Source: Streblospio benedicti (taxonomy: Eukaryota; Annelida; Polychaeta; Spionida; Spionidae). From it: 64,000 nt of DNA. The translations under genes and the position numbers were made by a program. The notes beneath the pieces were generated by a model that was not told where the DNA came from, did not search any database, and saw only the letters and a program-made list of their open reading frames with translations. This document shows, in pieces, positions 53,471 to 64,000 of this stretch (positions within the stretch are counted from its first letter, which is position 1; every line of letters starts with the position of its first letter). Location of the stretch: assembly GCA_019095985.1 (NCBI GenBank), contig CM032666.1, positions 5,311,968 through 5,375,967 on the forward strand. The letters are read 5' to 3'.

Positions 53471-56400
53471 CTGTAATGAACACAATGATCTATGTTGACT
53501 CATCAGTTTACTTGCAAATTAATTCATAAAATGAGTAAATTCTATGCAAAACTGTTCACGGCTTCCAACTTACCTTGCCTTTGGTACATTATCATGGGGG
53601 CTGAGACACCATTTCAGTTAAAGACTTTTTTCTATGCAGTCTAAGTCTGTGGAGCTTTGGGTGGTCATGTGATCCTAGTACCTAAAAACACTAGTTAAGT
53701 ATAATTTTAAAGATAAAAGCATGAAATAAAAAATCTAATATCATTATCTTTCTATCTATACAACTATTCTACACCATGAAAAATACCTTATGAATGATCA
53801 TAGTATTTATATGTTTTTCAAATATCAAAAGTTTGGAATTTGGAGGGTACCACGTAAAGTTTGTCGCCCAGCTGGACAACTCCCTCCACAAGCACCTCTC
53901 ACCCTGCTTTGGAGAGGTCGCCCACATGACAAGATACCCCACTGCACGCCTTTGGCCTTATGCGAACAGTCTTGTCCATGCATACCAGGTCTTTGCTGTC
54001 CACCACCAGTATTCTCCCAAAACGATACCTCTGGGTTCTCTTTAACCCGTATCGTGCGCCTTCCACAGTTGATTTCCACTTCGTGAGTCACCAACCAATC
54101 CATGCCGAGGAGTAGGTCGAGCCCTTCCAACCGCCCAACTTTGGACAGTCTGCTCGTACTTTATCCCCCCCCCAACTTGAACTGGATGGTGCACATCCCT
54201 CCACGTCCAAGGACTCTCCCCCAGCCCCGGTTAATACCAAGTCTAAGGAGTCCAGTGGAGGAAGATGTCGCCGCAACTCTTTGGTAAACACGTGTCGAAA
54301 GAAAGGAGACTAAATGTGGCAACCCGTGTCCAGGCAGGTAGCTCGCTCATGTCCGCAAGTTCCATCAAACACCTGCACACGGGCGTGGCCTCAGCTGAAG
54401 CCATTTCTGTTCTTATTCTCGCGCGACGTCTGTGTCTACTTGACATTGACAAATCGCCTCTTGCCGTATCTCCGGTGGTTGCCCTGCGGAGGCAGACTGA
54501 GCTGGTGTGCGATCACAATTGCCTCCTAGACTTGTCATGCTGTGATGTTGAGCGGCGTTACTCGAGCCATGGAATGACCGCTGTGGTCCTCGGGACCTCG
54601 ATGGGCTGGCCGGGACTCGGCGGGTTCTTCGCCCCCTGACCATGTCACCATAAGGCGCCCACCAAAGCTAGCTTTTGTCTCTGCGCTTAGGCACTTGCTT
54701 GTCCGGGACTACCTAACCGCTGCTCAGGACTTGCCTTTTCCTTCGTGCCGCTTGTCGGTGTACTTGTTCTCTGTTCTGGCACTAGAGGGCTGCTAACCAT
54801 GCAAACCCCCTCCCGATCGACTGTTCAACACTCCGGCCACCTCCAGGCGCAGGTGGGAATCGCCCGGACAAGTGAAGGTGTTACCTGTCCTCCCTGGCCC
54901 ACCTTTCACGTCCGGGGGGGTCTTCTTCGACCAGGCACGCTGTGATTGGTCACCAGACGGTTCTGGACTGGGTCTTTTGGCTGTGTCTTTGTCGGGGAAC
55001 AACCGAAGCTCTTAACTCGGAGTTCCCGCAAAGTCAGGACTTAATTTAGGCAGCACTCCTGAACCCAAAGGGGGGTCGAATTGAGGGACAATCCACCACC
55101 TTTAAGGCTAGGCCCTGTTGCTCTTGTGTTGCTTGTATACAATGCTGCAGGGTAGACTCGCGACTCTGTCGCCCTGCCAGCTAGTTTTCCTGCTGCTTGC
55201 CAGAACTTGCACTTGACTTCACGATGGGTGCCTCATTCGTGCCTGCACACTTCTTGAAATTCAGTCTCGCGATCTCTAGCCACTTTTCCTTGTCTTCTTC
55301 TGAGGCAGCCGGACACCGCGCACAGGGATGACCCGTCTTCTTGCAGTTCCAACACTGTAGTGTGGAGTAGTCCTTTGCCTCCCTTGCGACTCTCGGCTGA
55401 CCCGATCTTTGTCCTGCCTCCCGCGCCCGCGGAGCAAGGTGGGGTTGCTTTTGGCGGCATCATCTCCTGTCGGCGTCTTGTCTTTAGTCGCCGCTTGTGC
55501 TGCCAACACCTTGTGCACAGTGTCTTCCACTGAAGGGTGCTGGGGTTTCTTGGCGTTGTCTTGCTCTTTCTCCTGGACGATGATCGCTTGGTACCTGGGA
55601 CGGATCATCCTGCCCTTCCCGGCGAAACGAGCTCTGAGGTCACTATGGTAAGTGTCGCCCCAGGGTGCAGCATCACATCGTCGTAGGTTCTGCGGGAGCG
55701 AGGCTGTGTTCAACCCGAAGTTCGAGTCCCTTTAACACAACCGCCTCCCTCCTTGCAAGATCTTTGCTGAATGCTGCCTCGCGAGCGCTTGAAGATTGGA
55801 GATGAAGTCTCGCACGGATTCTGTATTTCCCTGTTTCCGTGTTATCAACTCTTCCTGGGCTGCCCTCACCTCAAATTCCACATGGAAGTGAGCATTGAGG
55901 GTCGCAACTAGAGTTGGCCAATCGCTCCGCTGCTCGAGCGTCATGTTGAGCAGCGCTCCTTGTGCCTTTCCAGTTAATCTGCCTACCAACCACCCAGCCC
56001 ACTCGTGGGGAGGCTACCCGGTACATGGTCATCAGCTCGATGAACATCTGCATGTAGTCAGACCAAGTCCGATTTCTGTCGGGCTGATTGAACTTGTGTG
56101 ACGTCTTTATGCGATCTTTGAACTTGGACGGAGGTTGGCACGCACCTAAAAAAGCACGTCCTCCTCGGACGAAGAGTCTTGTCTCTGGGAGTCTGTTGCT
56201 TGGTCCGCAGGTCTGTGGGACCTTCGTGAGTTTGATTCCTTTCTGTTCCAGTCTTTCTCTTGTACCTTGTACTCTTCCAGGGTGTTCACCCAGGGCGTCC
56301 GGTGAAAACGACGTATGAGCGGGTCTTCTAGCGGGGTTGCCCCAGGTGCTGAGGATTCGGCCACGGCCCATTGAGAGACTCGCGGGAACAGCGTTCGCGA

Positions 56401-58157
56401 CATGCGGCGGCGTCTTGGGCGGGCTTGACGGGGTCGACTTTGCTTGGGCGACCCTCGAGTTGATGCTAATCGACAGGGAGGGCGTGCCCCGGATCTCTCG
56501 CTCAGCGATCTGTCATCCGGTTCTGGTCGGAGGGTGTGCAGTCAGATTCAAGGAGTCGGGACTGTAGGCGACATAGTTCTTGTTCAGCCTCCAAAGCGCT
56601 GTTTCGGCTTTCAATGCCGCAAGTGGCTTGGAGACTTCTGTTTCTTCTGGCTGCGATTGTTCTTTGGTGGGAGCCCTTTCGGACTACCTGCTTGGTGGGT
56701 TTGGGATATAGGACCCGACGGCCTTGTGGGGCTTGCTAGGAGGCAGGAAAGCGGCCTCCTCTGCTTCTTTTTCCGCGATTGGGACATGCCGGGGAGCTTT
56801 CTTTCGAAGTCTCGCCCCGGTCTTGTTGCGCTGTCTCCGGACGCTACATGGTTCGGCGCCACAGCTCTGCCATCTCGATGTCTTGTCCCTCTTCAAGCAC
56901 AATCTTCAAGTAGTGGGCCCCGACGGCGCAAAACATCTGTAGCTTCGCGGCCTTTTTCCTTGATCTGTGCTCGAGTCTTCTCGCGGCTCCCGCTGAGTTG
57001 TGTCAACAGCACTTTCTCGGCGGTGTCGAGGGTGATGTGGTAGACGTGCTGTCCGCGGCTAGGCCGCCAGACATACGGCAACCCCTTGCTCGATCCGGCT
57101 GGGCGTCCGAGAATCGGTTCTAGATAGTACACACGCTCGGTGTGTATACCTAGAATCGCTTGGGCATCTTCTTGGGCGGAGAGATATTTCCACATAATAT
57201 CCTCCTCTGCTGTTGTCTGCCGAGCTTGATTCGACTTGGGCCTCTTGACTTTGTCGGGCTTATCCCGGGTCAAGGGGTCCTTCTGGGAAGTCCTCTTATC
57301 CTTCACGTTCTCCTCGTTGGCACTCACGTGTCCCTGGTCCGTTTCGTGGTCCAACACCTTCTGGGGTCTTTGCGCAGACTGGGTAGAAGCGTCCCAGTTC
57401 TCGGCCTTGTCCTCTGGAAGAGCTCCCCTCTTAGGGGCCAACTTCTCAGCGGAGTTGCCAACCGTGCCTCTAGTTCCAGCTGCTGTCTTGCTCTGCGTCT
57501 TTTCAGGAGGGTCCTTTTCTCTTACGGAACCATCTGGTTCGGGGATCCTCTCTAGGGTGGGCGTGGGTAACACTGTAGATGCGACTTTGTGGTTAACGCC
57601 ACTGCGCGCCGATCTTCCATTCGCTGGTTGTACCACAGCCATTGAATCCTCCCTCGGGGCCATCTGGTTTGATGGAGGAAGGTTAGTGTCGAGGTCCAAG
57701 GGAACTCGCTACGCCTCCCGTCCTATCTAGCCAGCTGTAGGTCCCCTTGGGGGTGACTGCTTGGCGTCTTCCGTCGCGGGGCTTCGCCACCCGATGGCTT
57801 CGTCCAGCTTGAGGCTTTCGTCTCATCCAACTCGTGGGTCGACTTGTCTTCGCGCCTCCTTGGTCTTGCGCGTGTTGCCCAGCTCGCGGCGTATCTGTTC
57901 CCAGCCGCAGTCGGTTCTGCGAGTCCCCCGATGGCCGCCCATGCTCCAACAGTTGTAGCATCACGGTCACCACTGTCTGGTCGCGCTTTAAATCTTCCGC
58001 TGCCAAACGGTCGCCTCACGGCGCTACGCTCTTGAAGCTGTTGATGCTGTTTCTGTTTGAGTCTTTGACGCCAGCGACGTCTTGGCCCCCTGTGTCGGAC
58101 ATTGCGACTGGATCCCAGCATGCACACTGCGTAATTGCATGTACCTACGTGAGATCC

Positions 58158-58174
58158 TGGTCACGGCACCAAAC
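58158..58174 (-). other. Primer-binding-like site beside the LTR
   Basis: On the minus strand the bases just inside the LTR edge read tttggtgccgtgacc. Such TGGTGCC-type starts are usual for sites that pair with a tRNA 3' end ending in CCA. The matching tRNA is not identified. Confidence 0.45.
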
Positions 58175-58806
58175 TGTAAACAAAGTGAGTTCTGTATCTG
58201 CTGGTCTTGACGGGTGTTCACCTCAGCAGCGCTGTGGAAAAGCTTGCCTGGACAACCTTCGAAATCTGTGGGCCGGGAGGCACGGGATCTCAGACCAAAA
58301 GGCCCTATAGAGATCTACCCCGTGTCCCCGGTGCTATGTACAAGCCGTCTACAAACCACCCCTGCGGGTCTTATACCCGAGTGGATGCACATACTCGATC
58401 AGAACCCTAAATGCGCTTCTCGTTGTGTATTAGGCTTTTCTACCGTGAACAGCTGTCACAGCCAACGATTCCCTCAAGCAGAGGCAGAGTAGCTGGTGAC
58501 ACCTTGGGTTTCACGAGAAGGGCCTTCTCACGGGAAGGACTTCGCACGGTGCTGACACGCACTGTTTCAGGCGTCCCCTATGCAGTACAATCCTGAGCCA
58601 GGACCACATTGAGAGAGGCACCCATCAGGCTAACCTCCGTAGAATTGAGTAAAGAGGCCCTATTCCCTGAGCTCCAGAATAGGTTGCCAGCCCTACCGCT
58701 TCCGACAAAAGCGCTAAAGGAGAATTGCCGCTAATCGGCTCAAAAACCAGTACCAGAGAGCACTGGGTGCCTTATCCTACTGTGGCCATAATAAAGGACA
58801 ACAACA
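58175..58806 (-). repeat. Long terminal repeat of the Ty3/gypsy-like fossil
   Basis: The minus-strand LTR starts near tgttgttgtcctttattatgg and ends in tttgtttaca, TG...CA in form, about 630 bp. Only this copy is in the window. The outer border is uncertain by a few bases. Confidence 0.55.
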
Positions 58807-59690
58807 ATATTTTAACAAGGTGTGTGTAATGGGGAAAGCTATACCTAGTCAGTGCAACTTCTATAACTAATTTTATACTACGTGAGAATGCTACAATTCT
58901 CGCAAGCACTGGAGACTACACGAAACAAGTTTTGTTACAATACAATATCAAAATTATTTACTGAACATAGTTCGTGTTGCATGGCATCAAATTTAATTGG
59001 ATTTGATACTGGGAATAAACTTCTCATGTTAACATGGCATATTTCTAGTTGTTTTGTAGGGCCAGGGTTTGGATGAATATCCCCACAGTTTAACAGCAGT
59101 AGCATCATCATTATAGCAATATCAACTCGCCCAATCCAGGGTCATTTTATGTCCTATTTTAATAATGGCAAGCAAGTTTGCAAATATCATAGTCAACACC
59201 AAGTCACAGTATTGCAATGGCCTAGCTAATGTAAATATTTTCCATCTACCTATTGCTGCCCGCTATGCTTCAATACTCACACCTATGGTGGTTTAAAGTT
59301 ATGTCCACGAGCAATAATAAAGGCATCAAGGAAAATACAGCCCCCTCCCCAGTGCAACCTTCAACAACCCAAAATACAAATTGAACATGATACAGAACAG
59401 TCCACGAGTGGATTAGGTGCTCACAAGCTACTAGAAGGAATACACTGAGCAACATATAATACTATAAAGCATTTCCAAAGTAATTCAAAGCATTAATAGT
59501 CAATAGTTAGTCAATAGTCAATAGTTATACACTTAATACACTTATCAAACTTAATCAAGATGCAATTCTGTAATATAATTCACTCAATTGATTTTACATT
59601 AAGTTTTTTGGGCTCTTCATGTATTGATATTAGTCAAGTGAACGTTATATTTACCTCACACTAAGTCAATAGTTACAAGTGTCCGTTTAG
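58807..59690. other. No gene seen
   Basis: AT-rich flank of the LTR element. A gtcaatagttatac word recurs around 59500-59530 and 60620. Nothing else is supported. Confidence 0.4.
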
Positions 59691-59691
59691 T

Positions 59692-60376
59692 TCGTCGCTT
59701 CAGCACCTGAAGCGAAAGCCTTGTGTTTCGTTCGTTTTGTAATTATGTATCTATGTATGTATGTATGTATGTTTGTGTCGGACAAGCTAGAGCTTTTACG
59801 CTTCACCTGATTTCGTTCAAACTTTACACAACTATTTGGTATGATGCGACACCGAAGTGATTCGATTTTGGGCACTTTGCCAATTAAAGTGTGTGTTCTA
59901 TAGTGCCATTTTGGGTCTATTTTCAACATTTTCTGCAATAGTTTTGTTGATGCTTGTGAGAAAGCATTCAAACCTTTGTACAATGCTTAAATGTCTACTG
60001 AACATTGACTGTATTCAATTTTGGCACTTTGACAATCAGAGTTTACCTTTCAAATGTCCATTTTAATTATTTTGCCACTATAGTTTCCATACTGTGCGAA
60101 AACATGACAATCAAATTGGCATAATGGTTATATTGAATAAAATTCCTCAGAGAGCACAGCATTACCATATAAATTTCGACTCATGGGCAATTGATATTTA
60201 CTGTAGCCATGTTTAGAAAGCGCCTGCAATCCAAAGCCAATAACATAGATGTAGGATGAGTCACGCTTCAAGTAAGACTTTCTTTCTGCTTTGGTTGCAA
60301 AAGCAAACATCTTTATTGACCATGGGTCAATGTTCCTCTAGCGACGCTGTGCTCTCTGAGCACTTTTGATCTAGTT
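59692..60376 (-). repeat. Uninterrupted copy of the 26651 dispersed repeat
   Basis: The reverse complement follows 26651-27558 from end to end, including the gtgctcagagagcac end, the (CATA)n run (here 59750-59772) and the terminal gcttcaggtgctgaagc. It lacks the MITE found at 26707 and so supplies the empty site. It has no coding capacity. Confidence 0.8.
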
Positions 60377-60394
60377 TCACAATAGTTATACACA

Positions 60395-61500
60395 CATAGC
60401 TAACAATATTGCTACTATACATTATTGTACAATATCATACAATCAAACCATTATTTATATCCCGGATTTGCACCATACAGTAACATACAATTGAGCCATT
60501 GTTCATTATGTTTATCTCCGGAATCATCCCCTGACTCAACTCATTCTTTTACCATAGCTTCTTTGCCACTGCCTCGATGCACTTTACATTAGTTAACATT
60601 ATATTTACTTCTCACCAAGTCAATAGTTATACATACATAACTAACAATATAGTTTCTGTTCATTATTATACAATATCATACAATTAATATCATACAATTA
60701 AACCATTATTTATCTCCCGAATCATCACCTGGATCAACACATTCTTTTTACCATGGCTTCTTTTTGCCACTGCCTCGATGCACTTAAATCGTTCTTGACC
60801 AAGTTTAGGACCATTATGGTGTTGAGGTACAGCCAGGAATAAATTTTCTTTGCCTCTAAGAATATTTTGGAGCACTCTTCCGCCTCACCACTCACGATCA
60901 TCACTGAATCCTTGTATTTGTTTCATCTGAACATCGTCATGTGCACTATATGCATGCATAAAAGAATCAGCCAAGCACACCGACTTATCCTGATACAAAA
61001 CATCATAAGCCTGAATAGCCTCCCCAACAGTTTGCACCTTCGCAGCTTGGCCTACAAAGCAGAGTGACTCATAACCTGGAATTTTCAACTTTGGCGTCAC
61101 CTGATTCTGATAGTGGATTGTCCTCAAATATTGATGTCGCTTGTTTGCCATTCACATACAATTTATCTTTTTCTAACTTTTAGGTTTTCACGTGGTCCCG
61201 CTTTTTGTTTTCATTTTCACCATTTGTTTTACCACCGCTGTTCGTCTTTCCTTCATTGCAGATGGAAACTGTTCACTAAAACTTATCTTTTTACCTTTCA
61301 GATGTTTTGCATGTTGTGGTACCATGCCTCTGCCCAGAGGTGTCAGAAACTTTACTACAATTGGTTTGAGATTAGTGTTTAATGGTATGCAATGTGCTTG
61401 AATTATTCTGATTTCACCCGCCAGATTTTGTTTGCTATTTATATCGCTTGTGTCAATTTTCATATCATTTTCTTTCTTCTTCTTTTTTCTTCTTCCAATA
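60395..61500 (-). mobile_element. L1-like LINE ORF1 relic with a duplicated 3' part
   Basis: Minus-strand frames encode parts of an L1-type ORF1 RNA-binding protein: IRIIQAHCIPLNTNLKPIVV then KFLTPLGRGMV, HAKHLKGKKISFSEQFPSAM and KERRTAV (61188-61463), matching the pattern R.haHR..PRpiivkF...A..LKG..I.i..dfp....RR. Then come 60885-61151 (IPGYESLCFVGQAAKVQTVG) and 60690-60875 (NILRGKENLFLAVPQHHNG, ending VAKRSHGKK). Frame changes separate the pieces. The last 200 bases occur twice in direct order (60395-60595 and 60628-60790, with actgcctcgatgcactt). The clade (L1 or Tx1) is not settled. Confidence 0.6.
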
Positions 61501-61769
61501 TTCTTGCGCCTTCACTCATGAAGATTATGCAAGATGGCTTGGTGTGACACATGTACAAAGGATAAAACAAAAGTGTTAAAATTTACAGTGCAGTCTAAAA
61601 ACAAAGCATGTTACACTTATGCATGGTACTATGTTATACACCAATATAGTATAGTACAGCTTATTTTATATAAAAAATATAGTATATCAACTATTCCAAA
61701 TGTCATCATATTAGATACTGAGCTCCAAAGTGATATGAATGTCAATTTTCTTTGTCATATAAAATAACA

Positions 61770-62240
61770 TGTTTACAAAGTTGACTAACCAGTTTACTTA
61801 TTTGACCTTCAGCTGACATAATAAATATAAATTTTTTTCATAATCATCCAAATCTTTTAAAATTAGGACATATACATTCAACTGAGTTAAAAATTACTTT
61901 TTTTTTTCACAATATTTAGGACAAACTATTAAAGCATGGAATTCATCCTCAATGTGTGCCTTTTTATTTATAAGACAGTGAGAGCAAATTCTCTCCTTCC
62001 GGTCAAGAGGTGGCCTAATATATCGTCCTCTTTCAATAAATAACGTATGTGCACTGATTCTTAATTTAGTAACAGCAGATCGATCATCTCTATTTTTTAA
62101 CATCATCTGAATAATTTTCACAACAAAAAGTTTTGCTTAATTTTACGATACATTACATAGTTTGCCATGTAATGGGTTTATATTATTACCATGGACCTCT
62201 TTCTTCCACATATTAACATACAAATATTTTTGAACTCTTT
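61770..62240 (-). mobile_element. LINE 3' end with Cys/His motif
   Basis: An open frame at 61894-62121 encodes TKLRISAHTLFIERGRYIRP followed by ERICSHC...IEDEFHALIVCPKYCEKK, the CxxC...H...C end found in many invertebrate LINE reverse transcriptases. Only the C-terminus is present. It lies upstream, in the same orientation, of the ORF1 relic; the two need not be one element. Confidence 0.7.
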
Positions 62241-62880
62241 GCTACTACCGAATATCTTTTACTTGTAGATTATGTAATTGTAAACCCGGAGAAGCTTTGG
62301 TGCACACTGCATCAACTTTAACCATTTACATTGTCTGGATTCAGTTTCTATCATAGCACACTGTTTGGGATGTTGTCTTGGTGCGATGCGTTTGAAATCT
62401 GCGAGGAGGTTTTTGATCAGTTGTCACTGGGTGTCTGTGAATGCGTTAGCATGTGTCGCACCTTATCGGAGAGAAAGGGAGCGAGTGGTGTTGGCTGAAT
62501 GGACAGATTGGCTGGTTCTGTCTGCAAGGGATCTGTATTGTTGTTGTTAATTTTCGATAGCTTGCAGCATTATGTGCTCACAGTCCATCCAATTTTGCGT
62601 CTCTAGGCATCGGTCTGTGACTATCGCAGTATGGTATTATCTGTAAAATGGAATGTCCAGCTGGTCGCATGGTGGATGATCGCGAGACTCCCATCCGGCT
62701 TCCTGTAATGTGCCATCCATCATGGTGTCAAAATCAATGCTCCGGATGATGTGCGCTTGTTTACATTATCCTCTCTCGGCGGTGCGGTGTGTATTCCCAG
62801 TGGCGGCCCGGTACATTTGGCATGCACTGTCCAGGTGGGATATCTCCTGATGAGTCAGTCAAAAGCGCCCAGTCGGCCGA
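62241..62880. other. No gene seen
   Basis: A moderately GC-rich flank leads into the second LTR-element copy. I find no motif or repeat that I can name. Confidence 0.35.
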
Positions 62881-64000
62881 TGTGTTTACATTTTGATGGG
62901 CATTAGATGCTCCATGGGTCTGCATCTTTGATGGCCGTGCTGGGTGAGAAGCAGCGTAGTATGTATGTCGAGTCTGCCACGTAGTGAGAAGTCTTGATGT
63001 CTGGCACCACAACTCTGCCATCTCGATATCTTGTCCCTCGGCAAGCACTCTTTCAGGAACTGGGCCCATGAAATCTGTTCCAGGTAATACACACGTTCTG
63101 TGTGTATCCCCAGGATTGCTTGTCCTTCTTCTTGGGTGGAGAGATATCTCAGCATGATATCCTCCTCTGTTGTTGATCTTGAGCCTGAGCTGATGCAGAC
63201 CTCTTAACCAACTCGGGCTTGTCCCGTCATAAGGGGTCCTTCTCGCTTTCTCCTCGTTGGCACTCACGTATCCCTCGTCCGTTTCATGGTCCAACACTTT
63301 CTGGGGTCCTGTCACAGGTTGTGAAGAAGGCATTCAGTTCTTGGGGGCCCCACAGGCCCATCCTGCCTCCCACCGTACCTCTGTTTCTACTCTCTGCGCC
63401 ACTCTGCGTTTTGATTTGAGGGTCCTTTTCTCCTTTGAAACTGCCTGGTTTAGGGGATCCTTTCTAGGGTGGGCGTGGGTAATACTGTAGATACGACGAC
63501 TATCTGGCTCACTCCACTCGTGCTGGTTTCTCCAGCCGCTGTCTCGCCACAGCCATTGATTCCCTATGCAGAGCCTCCTGGGTTGGTTGAAAGACGATCG
63601 TGTTAAGCCCAAAGGTACTCGTTCCATGCCTCTTGCCATACCTTTGCCAGACATAGGGTCCTTGGGGGCGACTGCGCATCTCTCGTCAAGGCAGTTCTCA
63701 ACTGGTGGCTTCATCCAACTTGAGGCTTTTCGTCGACCAGTTAGGGTCGTCTTTTTCTCTCGCACCTCCCCTTTGTCTTTCAGGTGTTGCCAATCTCGAG
63801 GCACGTCCGTTCCGGCCTTAAGGGTTGACTCCGATTCCCTTTGATGACCGCCCATGCTCCCACTGGAGTATCGCGATAACAGCTGCTTAGTTGCATCTTG
63901 GGTCGTCCACAGCCAATAGCCCGGGTTTTGCACCACTTTAAACCGCCCCCGTGTGGACTCGGCTGATCTTGAGCAATCGTTATTGGAACGGGAAGGAAAC
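62880..64000 (-). mobile_element. Second copy of the Ty3/gypsy-like element, gag part, cut by the window edge
   Basis: Words in the same order as at 56860-58130 (caccacaactctgccatctc, cttgtccctc, gtgtgtatccccaggattgc, ggtggagagatat, atgatatcctcctctg, ttcatggtccaacac) show it is a relative of the first fossil in the same orientation, about 80-85 percent alike by eye. Only part of gag is present and it is broken. The inner side ends near 62880; the outer side continues beyond the window. Confidence 0.7.

Larger units (their letters stand above)
53835..58806 (-). mobile_element. Ty3/gypsy-like LTR element fossil (one LTR, gag, protease part)
   Basis: A GC-rich block of about 5 kb, very different in base use from its surroundings. 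In minus orientation the order is LTR (about 58175-58806), a primer-binding-like site beside it, a gag region (about 55300-58130) ending in a zinc-knuckle-like CWNCKKTGHPCARC, and a retropepsin-like piece containing LLGMDWL (about 54060-54120). Reverse transcriptase, RNase H, integrase and the second LTR are absent, so the element is truncated at its 3' side, and the coding part is broken in several places. Ty3/gypsy is the likeliest family given the LLGMDWL protease type. Lack of a second LTR prevents dating from LTR divergence. Confidence 0.75.

Noticed and set aside
56444-57730. Plus-strand frames of 130-200 codons in the GC-rich block
   Set aside because: They are antisense to the gag region of the LTR-element fossil and show no family pattern.

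Overview
The window reads as nuclear DNA of a multicellular animal. It has spliced genes with GT/AG introns, an intronless phosphoglycerate kinase very close to animal PGK1, and a dense load of non-LTR retrotransposons, DNA transposons, MITE-like elements and an LTR-element fossil in an AT-rich background studded with poly-G/poly-C runs. The mix, including a neurexophilin/PC-esterase-like gene, would suit a marine invertebrate deuterostome (hemichordate, echinoderm or lancelet). That is an inference from family content; no species can be read from the sequence. One 100-base N run (23895-23994) marks an assembly join.

Layout. 1-25.4 kb (+ strand): a locally duplicated, divergent choline/ethanolamine-kinase-like gene. 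Copy 1 (848-6348) shows exons 2-9, with exon 2 out of frame in this assembly. Copy 2 (14602-25401) shows exons 1-7, all open. A lone exon 8 at 13742-13824 is left from a third copy. All shared exon boundaries have the same phases, and the intact exons of both copies add up to a 360-residue protein. Between and inside the copies lie a LINE, a GC-rich element with a Harbinger-like ORF, a poly-G-ended DNA transposon and several small TIR elements. The complete intronless PGK gene (20166-21449, - strand), followed by four ~417-bp tandem repeats, lies inside the long intron 5 of copy 2.

25.4-37 kb: dispersed repeats, including a hAT-like MITE inserted in another repeat whose empty version is also present in the window, and a decayed NXPE/PC-esterase-like gene on the - strand at 27.6-28.7 kb, followed by a cluster of strong hairpins. 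37-53.5 kb (- strand): a series of short candidate exons with good splice sites, several of them duplicated in phase-symmetric form, suggesting an unrecognised gene with micro-exons. It is interrupted by a 2.6-kb piggyBac-like (TTAA) non-autonomous element, two LINE fragments, a 400-bp GCC/GTC tract and remains of a transposon-associated gene. 53.8-58.8 kb: a broken Ty3/gypsy-like LTR element (one LTR, gag, protease part). 59.7-62.2 kb: another copy of the 26.7-kb repeat, an L1-like ORF1 relic and a LINE 3' end. 62.9-64 kb: part of a second copy of the LTR element, cut by the window edge.

The only gene that looks both complete and clearly functional is PGK (glycolysis, cytosol). The kinase-like gene would belong to phospholipid-head-group metabolism if active. 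Nothing ties the genes into one pathway; the window is mainly a record of local duplication and transposon insertion, and the duplicated copies can be used to date insertions relative to the duplication.
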